64,000 nt of DNA from Megaleporinus macrocephalus (GCA_021613375.1 CM038719.1:39194620-39258619), one strand, 5' to 3'. Counted from the first letter of the stretch, positions 12,615 through 25,140 are shown. Numbers and translations are program-made. Notes: generated from the letters alone by a model not told the origin.

Positions 12615-13888
12615 AGAGAACCCTTCATTTTATGCCTAAATGGTTCACTGGATGGTTAAATGGTTCTTCAGTGTAATGAATGATCTTTTTGTATAATGTT
12701 TTATACAATAGAACCAAAAGGGTTCTACTATTGTTACAATATCCAGCTTATAACAATAGACAAAGCCTTTTTGGAGTGCTCAAGTAGTAGAAGTGTTTTA
12801 TTATTGTGGGATGTTCCTTTACTTTTTCTAATGAGAACCAAGGACCAAGTATGTCAGTACTGCATCCTAAACCCAGCACAACGCAGGCCCCAGCAAAGAC
12901 AGGTCACCCTGGTGTCGACTTCTACAAAGCTCAGGTCTTAACAAGCTGACTCTAATGCTGGAATGATCAGTTCCACCTTAAATGGAGCAGCGCTTTCAGC
13001 AGCTGAACGTATCTGCTGTAAGATGGGACGAGCTTATTCTGAATAAATAGGCAGCTTTGTCAAATCTCTCAAGTCATATGTGTGTCACATGCACTGGAGC
13101 CTCCGACCATCAGACACGGCAAGAGTTTGGAAATTATAAGTCATCCACGCTTCAGTACCAGCTGGTCCACGGCCTGTTGTCGTCTGGTGCAGCTGACCGA
13201 GTCCGGCAGCTTCTTGTGTTGTAAAAGAGGAAACACCGTTACTGCCTCAACGAGTCAAGCGCTATCTGTTTATCTACTGTGCACCAATAACAGTCACACT
13301 GTGTGGACCAGCATACCGACCACTCACACCAGCCTACAGGAGCTCAGCTCCGCCCATTAATGAGAAGGTATAAGGAGTGTTTAAGCCAGTACTGAGACAC
13401 AACACAGGGCAGCCAATCAGAATAAAGATCACTTACATGGGTCAGTCTTAAAGGGAGGGTAATGGAAGCAGCCTGTTTAATTATAAGGGATGAAAAGAGG
13501 CCGAAAACAAACATGTTGGAATTAATATGAATAAATATGACTCCTCCCAAGAACTCCTCCCATCGAGTCACACGGTGCATAACCTCCTCCCATCCAGGAG
13601 GAGATACAGGAGCAAACGGGCCAGAACCCGTTGGTCCAGCTTCTTTCCATCCACTATCACACTGCTGAACTCCACACATCACCACTAACACTGCTGTTCT
13701 TATGCTGCGCACATCAGATTGATTGACTGACTGATTCTTATTTATTTGTTTATTAATTACTATCTTTATTTGCTACACAACAGACTGTTTATTATATACA
13801 GATGCAACACATATTTGCTTACTCATAATTACTTAATAATATGTGCCAAATATATCCTGTGTTTTTATTGATTATATTGTAAAAATAT
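12615..13888. other. No confirmed gene
   Basis: A 92-codon plus-strand frame (13082-13360) and a 122-codon minus-strand frame (13344-13712) overlap a segment (13370-13420) that recurs in reverse near 58530-58600, so part of this stretch is interspersed repeat. No domain was recognised. Confidence 0.4.
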
Positions 13889-14027
13889 ATATATAGGGCT
13901 GCACACTATATATTTTCTTCATCGATTAATCTAACAATTTTTCTTTTCTTTTCGATTAATCTAACGAGTTTGTTAGGAATTGAAATTTTTAGAACTTTGT
14001 TATGGATTTGTAACCAATGCATGGTTG

Positions 14028-14105
<78 letters not shown>

Positions 14106-14600
14106 GTAGAAATATAAAAAAATATTACAAAAAAGCAGCAGTAGCGCTTAACATTGTGTGAACTTTGTATAACGAATGGACCAATAGAATTTCTCCAAAA
14201 TGCCCTGGAAAAAATTCTGGTTCCATTGACTTACATTAAAAATGAAAGTTGCCTTTTTTGAGCTACTTGTTTTTCTTTGGACAGAGACGTTATGCAAGTG
14301 GAGTATCCCATCTCGCACTTGGCTGTTCTGGAAAGTTAATAAATTAATGGTGGTCTCACGATATCGAGAACAGTCTTCGGTTCTACACTGGACGATTAAG
14401 AAACTGTTAGCAATGAGACTTTTCTAGTGACACTACTGAAAGAAACATGTTACACGTGTTAATAATCTTAAAATAATCTGCTAAGATAAGATAAACAGGT
14501 AAACAGGTGCTGTCCTGCTGCTGTGTTGACTAAGTGCTACGGGATGTTTGAGCTTCAAGTGCTCGTAATGCTAATCGGCGTAATTGGGGCCAGCCCTAGT
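13889..14600 (+). mobile_element. Broken third copy of the 1.8-kb palindromic element's arm
   Basis: The head AGGGCTGCACACTATATATT and the GTTATGGATTTGT segment match the arm start. Bases 14366-14590 match its inner part (CGGTTCTACACTGGACGATT, AACAGGTGCTGTCCTGCTGC). The two parts are separated by a (TA)n tract (14033-14102) and a TCTGGTTCCATTGACTTACA family copy (14165-14300). Confidence 0.7.
14033..14102. repeat. (TA)n microsatellite
   Basis: Perfect TA run inside a decayed element copy. Confidence 0.97.
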
Positions 14601-14609
14601 AGATCCTCA

Positions 14610-14965
14610 CAACCATCCCCAAAAAGGCAACTTTACAGGAGAGGCCAAAAACTGTCTTTACTTTTAATGCAAGTCTATGGAACCAGAATTTTTCCAAAGT
14701 GATTCAGGAGCGTTTACATTGGTCCATTAGCTGTGAAACCTTCGCACTATGTAAACGGCAGCTGCTGCGTTCAAGTGGTGTAGAAAAATGAAAATGGACA
14801 AAAATGTAGATATCATCTGAACGACAGCCGTGGTTTCATTATGAATAGAACTGCTCCAAAAGAGGCTGGACGAAAGTCTGGTTCCATTGACTTACACTGA
14901 AAGTAAAGACTCTTCTGTAAAGTTGCCAATATGGACTTGTTTTTCTTTGGACAGCGACAATACAC
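14610..14965. repeat. Foldback pair of the TCTGGTTCCATTGAC repeat family
   Basis: Bases 14615-14700 (minus orientation, GGCAACTTTACAGGAGAGGC, GTCTATGGAACCAGAATTTT) and 14870-14960 (plus orientation, GTCTGGTTCCATTGACTTAC, AAAGTTGCCAATATGGA) are opposed copies, nearly identical in layout to 11380-11700. Other copies lie near 3110-3250, 26020-26120, 40600-40790, 55960-56200, 56390-56455 and 58640-58830. Confidence 0.75.
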
Positions 14966-15447
14966 ACTGCTTAAAAAAGGATAGTTCCAGGGTTCGTTAT
15001 CAGAGAGAACGCGCCTATCTAGAACCACTGTTAAGAAATGAATGGTGGTCTCTGACTTTTGAACAGCACAGTATGTGAAAATGTCGTTGCACAATGAGAC
15101 CTGACTCCCCGTAACACTGTAACCCCTTATGATTCAAACAGGTGACTCGTAAACATGCTGGTGTGTCAGGTATTTAATTCACTAGTAGTTAATAAAATAA
15201 ATAAAACTATATAACAGCTGAAAAGCTTCCAGTCTGTCTATAAACATGTTATATTGGAATCAGCTATTAAATACACAATCAGTGCATCTATTTAAAAAAT
15301 AATGACTTTGCATTTTCACTTCATTACCTAATCTGTGTCTCTATATCCTGTATCCACTGTTTCAAATTCACAGCCTTCTGTAGACTTTTATAACTGCGAC
15401 TACGTGGCATGTCATAAAATTATTGTAGCAATAATAATACAGTACAC
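14966..15447. other. No gene recognised
   Basis: AT-rich sequence with no feature that I can support. Confidence 0.5.
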
Positions 15448-15915
15448 ACAACACCAGTCAAACGTTTGGAGACACCTGACTGATCATATGTAATTTCATA
15501 ACCCATGTACACAAATATTACTAAAACAAACATTTGACTGTATTTAAATGTAAAAATAAGAATGTATATTTTGATAAGAGCTATAAAACCTCCAAACCTG
15601 TTTATCAGAACAAGACCTCAGCATCTACACTGTCTTCTTCAGTCCTGTTAGAGAAGCAGCTCATGTGGCTCCTCATGAAGCTGCTGGTCAGAATGTTCAA
15701 AGTATGTAAACCTGCATCAGAGCAAATGAGCTCATTTCTAAAAGACCCTTCTTTAAACACAACCAGATGTTTAATTCTGCTCCAGGAATAATTCCATACC
15801 TCTGATTCTATAGTTCTGATCTCTTCACACTTATTCACTAATATTATTACTATTAATAGAGTACAGATAAGAAGAACCTGGGTATGTGTGTCCAAAGTTT
15901 TGATAGTGTATGGCA
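15448..15915. mobile_element. Short Tc1-like non-autonomous element (candidate)
   Basis: The left end ACACCAGTCAAACGTTTGGA and right end GTCCAAAGTTTTGATAGTGT are imperfect inverted repeats 468 bp apart. The tip closely resembles the 25-bp satellite unit (ACACTACCAGTCAAACGTTT), so this element is a plausible relative of the satellite's progenitor. No transposase frame was found inside. Confidence 0.6.
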
Positions 15916-16195
15916 GAAACACTGGTTGCCATAATGTTCAGTTAGAGCCTGACTGATACTAATTCATCAATTAAGTTGCAAATATTTCTGATAATTAATA
16001 ATATCGGCTGAAATTCAGAGGATTGGTTAAATAGTGTTTTACTATAGGTTTTTCGTCATTAATAGCGAGACGCTGTATTCTTTTGCTATGGAGGTTCTCT
16101 AAACCTCCCTCGATTTCAATGTGGCTTCGTGACATGACTCATTTCCTTCAATTGGAGAAAGTTAGATTTACTCTAGGGGGACATACTGTGTTTTT

Positions 16196-16249
16196 TCTAT
16201 CTATCTATCTATCTATCTATCTGTCTATCTGTCTATCTATCTATCTATC
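16196..16249. repeat. (TATC)n microsatellite
   Basis: Tetranucleotide run with two TGTC interruptions. Confidence 0.95.
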
Positions 16250-16345
16250 ATTTTCCATTTTCCACCCACAACACCCCCCCCTTTTATCATATTTTTTTTC
16301 CCTTTTCTTCCCTCCCTCTTTTATGTTTTTCTCCTGCTGTGTGGG

Positions 16346-16376
16346 TATGCTTGTGTGTGTGTGTGTGTGTGTGTGT
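16346..16376. repeat. (GT)n microsatellite
   Basis: Short GT dinucleotide run after a C-rich stretch. Confidence 0.9.
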
Positions 16377-16516
16377 TTGTGTGAGTAAGTGAATTAGAGT
16401 TATGTTTAAAACAAAAAGAAAAACTGAGGTTGTTTTTTTATTTAGTGACATTTGAATTGTGTCTTATGACATAATACTGGTATGTAATTTCTTGTGTGAG
16501 ACTAAAATAAAAAAAA

Positions 16517-16518
<2 letters not shown>

Positions 16519-16611
<93 letters not shown>

Positions 16612-16612
16612 T
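16519..16612. repeat. Compound (TA)n(CA)n microsatellite
   Basis: About 20 TA repeats run directly into about 24 CA repeats. The next such tract, 16858-16970, has the same TA-to-CA order. Confidence 0.96.
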
Positions 16613-16970
<358 letters not shown>

Positions 16971-17766
16971 GAACAAACCATCTCTTTTTTTGGGGCTTGG
17001 GTTGTTATATCACAGCATATAGTTGTTTAGTTGCTTCTGATATTTGATTAACATTCTCTAATTAGGCTGTTGATAAGATGGCCTAGAATTAAGCTCTTGC
17101 CATTTGAAATCTGCTTTTCTTTTAAATGTCTTTTAAATTGTGTGTCCAAAATAAAATCAATATCAATTAATATTTTAGCCCCAGTTACATACAGAACAAT
17201 CACAACCATGCTGAAATGGTTCTTGCATATTATGGAAAACCTGCCGCATGTGGTACCTTTTGGAAACAGTGCTATGTAGCACCACCACCGGTGTAAGTGA
17301 AAGAACTTTGGTACTCCACAGAACCCTTTCAGCCAATGAACGGAACCATTAAACTGCACCGGGAACTTACTTTCAAAAATTTAACATGTAATGTGTGACG
17401 CAATGTGAAAACACCAGCTGTGCTTTTCACTGCATGAAAATTCATAATAGTTCAATTTAATAGAAATGGTCCAAAATGGCTTGACTTCCATTAAAAGCTT
17501 CTACCATGTTTTTCCAATGTTGCCACCGTCCAGTAAAAATAGGCCTGGCTTCATTCAAATGCTGACATTTCAAGGGACCATGTGCATAAGCTGCCGCCAC
17601 AGCTTGAGCCCTTCTTACAGAAAAACTTCACACGCAAGAAAACCAAGCAGGAGTCACACCTCGCTCTGGGAGTTGCCTCAAATATCAAACAAAAGGCGTT
17701 AACAGCATGTCAGTGCAGCTTACCTAGTTGTTTCCTATATCGACATTTTCCGAGCTGGCTAATTAG
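16971..17766. other. Probable 3' flank or UTR of the small minus-strand gene; otherwise featureless
   Basis: On the minus strand this follows the proposed stop codon at 17767. An ATTAAA-type poly(A) signal (TTTAAT on the plus strand, about 17455) is the nearest candidate. A further donor-like ACTAG/GTAAGC lies at about 17730, so alternative 3' splicing is possible. No plus-strand gene is supported. Confidence 0.35.
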
Positions 17767-17816
17767 TCAAAGTGCCCATATATGGGAGCTGCTATAACCA
17801 GGACTAATTTTAGGTG
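17767..17816 (-). CDS. Small-gene candidate, exon 3 with stop
   Basis: The acceptor TCTAATACAG lies at 17826-17817. The coding part finishes the split Ala codon, continues PKISPGYSSSHIWAL and stops at TGA (17769-17767). The preceding intron is 73 nt, short but normal for fishes. Confidence 0.4.
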
Positions 17817-20800
17817 CTGTATTAGAGGATTTGATGATGACGTGGCTGGTTGCTCATTCGTGACCTGCTGGCAGTCACTGCACTCTTACCTATTCTTGGC
17901 GGGTTGGTATGTGGAATAGGTGGGAAATGTGGGTCCACTGTGTGAATCCAAGGTGTTCCAAAGTCTATGAACTAAACAGAGAGGGGAAGAACAATAGATG
18001 ACATTAGATCAGCCTGTATACACATTATATACATAACATTAAAACTAGGACAAGAACCTGGCGATACAATCCGTATTGTGATACAGCGGACACGATTCAA
18101 TATATTGTAATATATTGCAATTTTTCAAATCCTACTATTAAAACACACCACTATATGAACAGGTTTATCAATGCTTACAATAGCATTGCACCCTTGTGCT
18201 GCTTGTTAATGTTGGAGTGGAGCTGAAAATGGATTACAACACTGCCATCTAGTGGTCAGAGGTTTAAACACAACACACACTGATTCACTGTCTACAAGGA
18301 ATCAGTGTATCGATACAGTGTTTTCGAGAATCGATACAGTATCACTAACATAATATCCTGATATTCAATATTTCAAATATTTTTCTTGCACCCCTACTTT
18401 GCTGTGTACATTATTTATCTCATTCCATTCTGATCTTTAATGATCAGGACCCCCTAGGACCATCAGAGAGGAGGTGGTGGATCATTCTCAGCACTGCAGT
18501 GACACTGACATGGTAGTGGTGGGTTACTGTGTGATCCACTGGTGTGAGTGGATCAGACACAGCAGTGCTGCTGCTGAAGTATTTAAGCACCTCAGTGTCA
18601 CTGCTGGACTGAGAATCGTCCATCAACCAAAAGTATCCAGACAGCAGTGTCCTGTGGGCGGCGTCCTGTGTCCACTGATGAAGAACTAGAGGAACACAAA
18701 CTGTGCAGCAGCAGATGAGCTACTGTCTCTGACTTTACATCTACAAGGTGGACCAACAAGTAATAGGAGTGTCTAATAGAGTGGACAGTGAGTGGACACA
18801 GTGATTAAACACTCCAGCAGCAGCACTGCTGTGTCTGATCCACTCACACCACCACAACACATCCCCAGCATGTCAGTGTCACTGCAGTACTGATAATGGC
18901 CCACCACCTAAGTAGTATCTGATCTGTGGTGGTCCTGTGGGGGTCCTGTGGGGGTCCTGATCATTAAAGAACAGAGTAATAAAGTATACAGAGAATGAGA
19001 TGAACTACAGTCTGTAAGTGGAGCTCCTGTATGGTCAGTGGAGCTGATACAGTGGACGGTGAATGTAGATACAAGGAGGTGGGTTTAATGTTATGGCTGA
19101 TCAGCGTATAAACATTAGTGTCTAGAAAATTTAAGTGGACTAGAGAGTTCAGAAGAATGGAGAAGTTTGAAATGGTGCAAAGATTTCAAATATTTGCACA
19201 ATCTGAGAATTTTTACACGCAACTGCTGAACATTCTTACAATAAAAACATCTGAGAGGGGAATTCCATTTTCCTTTTCCTCAATACTTCTACATGAACTA
19301 AAATGTAAACAAAGTCATTCAGACAGGTATGATGTGACATACGGCACTCTGAAGAAATCTAGAACACTAGAACACTACCAGTCAAACGTTTTAGAAACAC
19401 TACCAGTCAAACGTTTTAGATACAATACCAGTCAAACGTTTTAGATTCACTACCAGTCAAACGTTTTAGATACACTACCAGTCAAACGTTTTAGATTTAC
19501 TACCAGACAAACGTTTTAGATTTACTACCAGTCAAACGTTTTAGATACACTACCAGTCAAACGTTTTAGATTCACTACCAGTCAAACGTTTTAGATACAC
19601 TACCAGTCAAACGTTTTAGATACACTACCAGACAAACGTTTTAGATACACTACCAGTCAAACGTTTTAGATACACTACCAGTCAAACGTTTTAGATACAC
19701 TACCAGACAAACGTTTTAGATACACTACCAGTCAAACGTTTTAGATACACTACCAGTCAAACGTTTTAGGTACACTACCAGACAAACGTTTTAATACACT
19801 ACCAGCCAAACGTTTTAGATTCACTACCAGTCAAGCGTTTTAGATACACTACCAGTCAAACGTTTTAGATACACTACCAGTCAAGCGTTTTAGATACACT
19901 ACCAGTCAAACGTTTTAGATACACTACCAGTCAAACGTTTTAGATACACTACCAGTCAAACGTTTTAGATACACTACCAGCCAAACGTTTTAATACACTA
20001 CCAGACAAACGTTTTAGATACACTACCAGTCAAACGTTTTAGTACACTACCAGTCAAACGTTTTAGATACACTATCAGACAAACGTTTTAGATTCACTAC
20101 CAGTCAAGCGTTTTAGATACACTACCAGTCAAACGTTTTAGATACACTACCAGCCAAACGTTTTAATACACTACCAGCCAAGCGTTTTAGATTCACTACC
20201 AGTCAAGCGTTTTAGATACACTACCAGTCAAACGTTTTAGATACACTACCAGCCAAACGTTTTAATACACTACCAGCCAAACGTTTTAGATTCACTACCA
20301 GTCAAGCGTTTTAGATACACTACCAGCCAAACGTTTTAGATACACTACCAGCCAAACGTTTTAATACACTACCAGCCAAACGTTTTAGATTCACTACCAG
20401 TCAAACGTTTTAGATACACTACCAGTCAAACGTTTTAGATACACTATCAGACAAACGTTTTAGATACACTACCAGTCAAACGTTTTAATACACTACCAGT
20501 CAAGCGTTTTAGATACACTACCAGCCAAACGTTTTAATACACTACCAGCCAAACGTTTTAGATTCACTACCAGTCAAGCGTTTTAGATACACTACCAGCC
20601 AAACGTTTTAGATACACTACCAGCCAAACGTTTTAATACACTACCAGCCAAACGTTTTAGATTCACTACCAGTCAAGCGTTTTAGATACACTACCAGCCA
20701 AACGTTTTAGATTCACTACCAGCCAAACGTTTTAGATTCACTACCAGTCAAGCGTTTTAGATACACTACCAGACAAACGTTTTAGATACACTACCAGACA

Positions 20801-23454
20801 AACGTTTTAGTACACTACCAGCCAAACGTTTTAGATACACTACCAGTCAAACGTTTTAGATACACTACCAGTCAAACGTTTTAGATACACTATCAGACAA
20901 ACGTTTTAGATACACTACCAGTCAAACGTTTTAGATACACTACCAGCCAAACGTTTTAGATACACTATCAGTCAAACGTTTTAGATACACTACCAGTCAA
21001 ACGTTTTAGATACACTACCAGTCAAACGTTTTAGATACACTACCAGTCAAACGTTTTAGATACACTACCAGTCAAACGTTTTAGATTCACTACCAGTCAA
21101 ACGTTCTAGATTCACTACCAGTCAAACGTTTTAGATACACTACCAGTCAAACGTTTTAGATACACTACCAGACAAACGTTTTAGATACACTACCAGTCAA
21201 ACGTTTTAGATACACTACCAGACAAACGTTTTAGATACACTACCAGTCAAACGTTTTAGGTACACTACCAGACAAACGTTTTAATACACTACCAGTCAAG
21301 CGTTTTAGATACACTACCAGTCAAACGTTTTAGATACACTACCAGACAAACGTTTTAGTACACTACCAGCCAAACGTTTTAGATACACTACCAGTCAAAC
21401 GTTTTAGATACACTACCAGTCAAACGTTTTAGATACACTACCAGTCAAACGTTTTAGATACACTACCAGCCAAACGTTTTAGATACACTATCAGTCAAAC
21501 GTTTTAGATACACTACCAGACAAACGTTTTAGATACACTACCAGTCAAACGTTTTAGATACACTACCAGCCAAACGTTTTAGATACACTATCAGTCAAAC
21601 GTTTTAGATACACTACCAGTCAAACGTTTTAGATACACTACCAGTCAAACGTTTTAGATTCACTACCAGTCAAACGTTTTAGATACACTATCAGTCAAAC
21701 GTTTTAGATACACTACCAGTCAAACGTTTTAGATACACTACCAGACAAACGTTTTAGATACACTACCAGTCAAACGTTTTAGATACACTACCAGTCAAAC
21801 GTTTTAGATACACTACCAGCCAAACGTTTTAGATACACTACCAGTCAAACGTTTTAGATACACTACCAGTCAAACGTTTTAGATACACTACCAGACAAAA
21901 GTTTTAGATACACTACCAGACAAACGTTTTAGTACACTACCAGCCAAACGTTTTAGATACACTACCAGTCAAACGTTTTAGATACACTACCAGTCAAACG
22001 TTTTAGATACACTACCAGCCAAACGTTTTAGATACACTACCAGTCAAACGTTTTAGATACACTACCAGCCAAACGTTTTAGATACACTACCAGTCAAACG
22101 TTTTAGTAACACTACCAGCCAAACGTTTTAGATACACTACCAGCCAAACGTTTTAGATACACTACCAGTCAAACGTTTTAGTAACACTACCAGCCAAACG
22201 TTTTAGATACACTACCAGCCAAACGTTTTAGTACACTACCAGTCAAACGTTTTAGATACACTACCAGCCAAACGTTTTAGATACACTATCAGTCAAACGT
22301 TTTAGATACACTACCAGACAAACGTTTTAGATACACTACCAGACAAACGTTTTAGATACACTATCAGTCAAACGTTTTAGATACACTACCAGACAAACGT
22401 TTTAGATACACTACCAGACAAACGTTTTAGATACACTACCAGTCAAACGTTTTAATACACTACCAGTCAAACGTTTTAGATACACTACCAGTCAAACGTT
22501 TTAGATACACTACCAGACAAACGTTTTAGATACACTACCAGCCAAACATTTTAGATACACTACCAGCCAAACGTTTTAGATACACTACCAGCCAAACGTT
22601 TTAGATACACTACCAGTCAAACGTTTTAGTAACACTACCAGCCAAACGTTTTAGATACACTACCAGCCAAACGTTTTAGATACACTACCAGTCAAACGTT
22701 TTAGTACACTACCAGTCAAACGTTTTAGATACACTACCAGTCAAACGTTTTAATACACTACCAGTCAAACGTTTTAGATACACTACCAGTCAAACGTTTT
22801 AGTACACTACCAGCTGCACCGGGCAAGTGTGTTCACTGTCCCCTAGTGTGTCGGTTCACTAGTGTGTGTGTGTTTGTGTATACGTGTGAGATCTTGGATT
22901 TCCCTCTGGGATCAATAAAGTATCTATCTGCCAACAAACCCCTCTACATGACTTCAGAGACACTGTCATTATGCAGAAACCTGGGAAAACTTGTGTAATT
23001 GCCCTTTAGGCAGGGCAGTTGATGGGCAGTGAGAACTCCTCACTGTTCACTATCGAGAAGACACTACGCTCAAAGACTTTAAAGGGACAATACACGATTT
23101 TCCCATCTCAGGATTTGCAATATGCTACGCGTCTTGCAAACCATACGGCGAGCAGCAAAGTTCAAAACTGCAGCTTCTTTTTTTTCTGAGCTCTCTGCAT
23201 GCAGGTCATGCGCCAAGATCTGGAGCTCATCTATTCTCTGAAGTCGAGCTGAAGGTAAGCTAGCATAAACCACAAGAAGCAGAAAAAATGCAAACTTTGA
23301 CAGCTTTCTAAGAGACGCTTCCTGTGAGATGAGGTTATTATTCTCACCATTAGACTTTTTAACTGCGGCATATATGATACTACCTATGTGATCTTCAGCC
23401 ATTCATGCAAACAGTGTGACAGTGTAATGCCCCACAGAGTTTATATACATTATA

Positions 23455-23485
<31 letters not shown>

Positions 23486-23737
23486 TCTACCGCTTAAAAG
23501 TTTAGGATCTTTAGATCTTTATTTCATGCAATTTTCATGCAATTCACAAACAATATTGTCCATTTTACAATTAATGTAAGTGTATCAGATGATTCATAAA
23601 GAATATAAATGTTTGTATTAAAGTCTATTTTTGTATAGAGGCTTATTTTACATATAGTCCTATTATCAGCAATTCTCAGTCCTCTGTCTAAATCTCACCT
23701 CTGAATGATGCCCAAGATAAGGATCCTCTTCCGTCAT
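17767..23737 (-). CDS. Candidate three-exon small-protein gene, about 56 aa, function unknown
   Basis: I do not recognise this product. Three minus-strand exons join in phase. The first (ATG at 23737) encodes MTEEDPYLGHHSE and ends at a GAG/GTGAG donor in phase 0. The second begins after a strong TTCCCCTCTCTGTTTAG acceptor, encodes FIDFGTPWIHTVDPHF and a proline-rich run ending PPRI, and ends AATAG/GTAAG in phase 1. The third follows a 73-nt intron and encodes (A)PKISPGYSSSHIWAL, then TGA. The product is acidic at the start, proline- and aromatic-rich in the middle, and has no signal peptide or membrane segment. The 5.7-kb first intron holds the satellite array B and two other repeats. Unseen extra exons could change the sequence. 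The phase agreement and the quality of the splice sites are the evidence; homology is untested. Confidence 0.45.
17890..17971 (-). CDS. Small-gene candidate, exon 2 (82 nt)
   Basis: This is the best supported of the three exons. It has a long pyrimidine tract and AG at 17973-17972, 27 open codons without stop, and a GTAAGAG donor at 17889. The entry phase 0 matches the exit of exon 1 and the exit phase 1 matches exon 3. Confidence 0.5.
18040..18400 (+). repeat. Interspersed repeat copy with a CTCF-like core
   Basis: Same family as 16613-16857 and 41152-41485. Landmarks are CTATATGAACAGGTTTATCA, ACAATAGCATTGCACCCTTG, CACTGCCATCTAGTGGTCAG and ATCGATACAGTGTTTTCGAG. The segment CACTGCCATCTAGTGGTC is the reverse complement of a CTCF-type core. 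Confidence 0.75.
18410..19110. mobile_element. Foldback (palindromic) dispersed element, copy 1
   Basis: Internal inverted segments pair, for example GGTGGATCATTCTCAG with TGATAATGGCCCACC, GATCAGACACAGCAGTGCTG with CAGCACTGCTGTGTCTGATC, and TTAATGATCAGGACCCCC with GGGGTCCTGATCATTAA. The right end GGTTTAATGTTATGGCTGAT is a terminus seen widely in fish genomes (remembered). The left terminus may be displaced to about 18005 by nesting of the 18040-18400 repeat. Copy 2 is at 38155-38905. Confidence 0.75.
19371..22813. repeat. 25-bp satellite, array B (about 138 units)
   Basis: The unit contains ACTACCAGTCAAACGTTTTA plus GATAC, period 25, with many 23-24 bp variants in which GATAC shrinks (TTTTAATACAC, TTTTAGTACAC). 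The variable position is T/C/A in CAGTCAA, CAGCCAA and CAGACAA. It is the reverse complement of array A (889-2149). Longer blocks recur, for example the ordered series of CCAGCCAA/AATACAC variants at 20130-20300 and 20510-20660, so the array grew by multi-unit duplication. Confidence 0.97.
22814..23690. other. No gene recognised; first-intron sequence of the small minus-strand candidate
   Basis: Contains a (TA)n run at 23456-23486, followed by a Tc1-tip-like fragment (CTACCGCTTAAAAGTTTAGG). A 107-codon minus-strand frame at 23079-23402 has no splice context or recognisable domain. Confidence 0.4.
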
Positions 23738-23742
23738 GGTTC
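23699..23742 (-). CDS. Small-gene candidate, exon 1 coding part
   Basis: The acceptor TTTCCTTTTGCAG lies immediately before GAACC and ATG (23737-23735). It has 13 codons and a GTGAGAT donor at 23698. The four bases before ATG would be the end of the 5' UTR, so an upstream non-coding exon is required. Confidence 0.45.
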
Positions 23743-23759
23743 CTGCAAAAGGAAAAAGA

Positions 23760-25030
23760 AATCATGACCATACTTCTTAGAGCTGCATTCAAATATCAGT
23801 TTATTACGGTACCAGTGGATTCCTATACTATAATTTAACACTGTCTGTATGTAATCTGTATGAAACTGAAGACGTTGTTGTAGACTGCACAATAGACACA
23901 TCCCACTAAACCCTTAAAACAGTGTTAAAGTGAAGGGGAGGTCCACCTTTGCTCTGAAAATTCATGCACAATAAAATCATTGTCGTAGTGATACCAGAAC
24001 CGGACATCTGATTTCGGGTTGAACTGACACTAAAGCTCCCCAATAGAAAGTTATTGCATGAAATGCTTATGATTACGCTACCTGATGCTGGAGACCTCAG
24101 TTTTGAGCCTTAAAACATATTGATTGGTGGAGAGGTACATACAAAGTGGTCCCCAAAGAAAAGTTTGTTTGGCCGTTATTCATGTCTTTTTTTTTTTTTT
24201 TTAAGTTGTAGACATGCTGACCCCTGGTTCTTTTGACCACTGTAAAGGAATTTGGGCCAGCAGGCTTTTCCACAATAAACCACTTCACTCTGTGCCTGTG
24301 TAAAAGTTTGAGAAATCGATAGACTTCCCCTTTAGTGGGTCATTCTAGAGACTTTTTACAGTATCTGTCCAGTGGTGGTATAGCAGTCAAGGTTTATTTG
24401 GGGGGGGCAATGGACTATTTGACCTTACAATGCCTTGCATGATTAAGATAAATGGCCTGAAATACATGTTAAGCCAACACTTTATCCCAAAACGTGTAAA
24501 TATATATATATATTTTTTTTTTTTTACCTATTTCATGTAACTTTGTGTGTGGGAGCGTTAAAAGCGTCTGGTTCCCAGCACCACCTCTGTGAGCAGTGCT
24601 GACTTTCTTTAGAAAAGCAGCATTTCACACCAAACTCTCTTTGAACGACTCTGCTCATCTCTGTGGATGAATAATGCAGGAATTTTGACAACTCGGTGGA
24701 ATTCCCCTTTCAGAAGCGGACCATTAGAAACGGCTAACAACGCCACATAGAATAAATACACCTTAAAACCATCCAGACAGTCGGTTAAAGTTGATTTAAA
24801 TGCAATTCTAGGACGCTTTAGGCTAAACATACATAATCCTACAGCTCCCAGTTTGTTAGACGAAGCTATTCGTTTGTTGTTCGAAGTATTTGTTCCGTTC
24901 CACCTTAAATGCTGCAGCAGTCCTATTTTGGCAACTGTAGCGAACAAGATTCGCGGTTACTGCAGTATATATATTGGCTAAAACAACTTTTCGCACTCGT
25001 TTGGGCTACTATAAGCTTTAATTCGCTTTT
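23760..25030. other. Intronic or intergenic sequence without recognised features
   Basis: Short low-complexity tracts (T-run at 24187-24202, (TA)n at 24500) and a 112-codon minus-strand frame (24609-24947) without support. If the first exon at about 25.04 kb is right, this is intron 1. Confidence 0.4.
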
Positions 25031-25036
25031 ACTCAC

Positions 25037-25140
25037 CCGAGAGAGTTAACTTGCGTTGCTGGAGTGTGAGAAAAATAAATAAAAACAAGGCCTCCGACTT
25101 TACTGAGCTAACGTTAGCCAGCTAGCCTGCTAGGCTAATG
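25037..25140 (-). promoter_or_regulatory. Candidate non-coding first exon (proximal)
   Basis: On the minus strand AACTCTCTCGG is followed by GTGAGTAAAAGC, a near-ideal donor at 25036. There is no ATG-initiated frame in the short upstream segment, as expected for a 5' UTR exon feeding the acceptor at 23743. The transcription start is not determined. Confidence 0.3.

Noticed and set aside
13082..13360. 92-codon plus-strand frame, and an AG-bounded segment with Leu-rich coding look near 13156
   Set aside because: No matching donor, and the neighbouring stretch recurs as dispersed repeat near 58530.
13970..14161. Tyr-Ile repeat frames over TA tracts (also at 16459-17047, 28123-28335, 44056-44332, 44713-44895)
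   Set aside because: Direct translations of TA/TG microsatellites.
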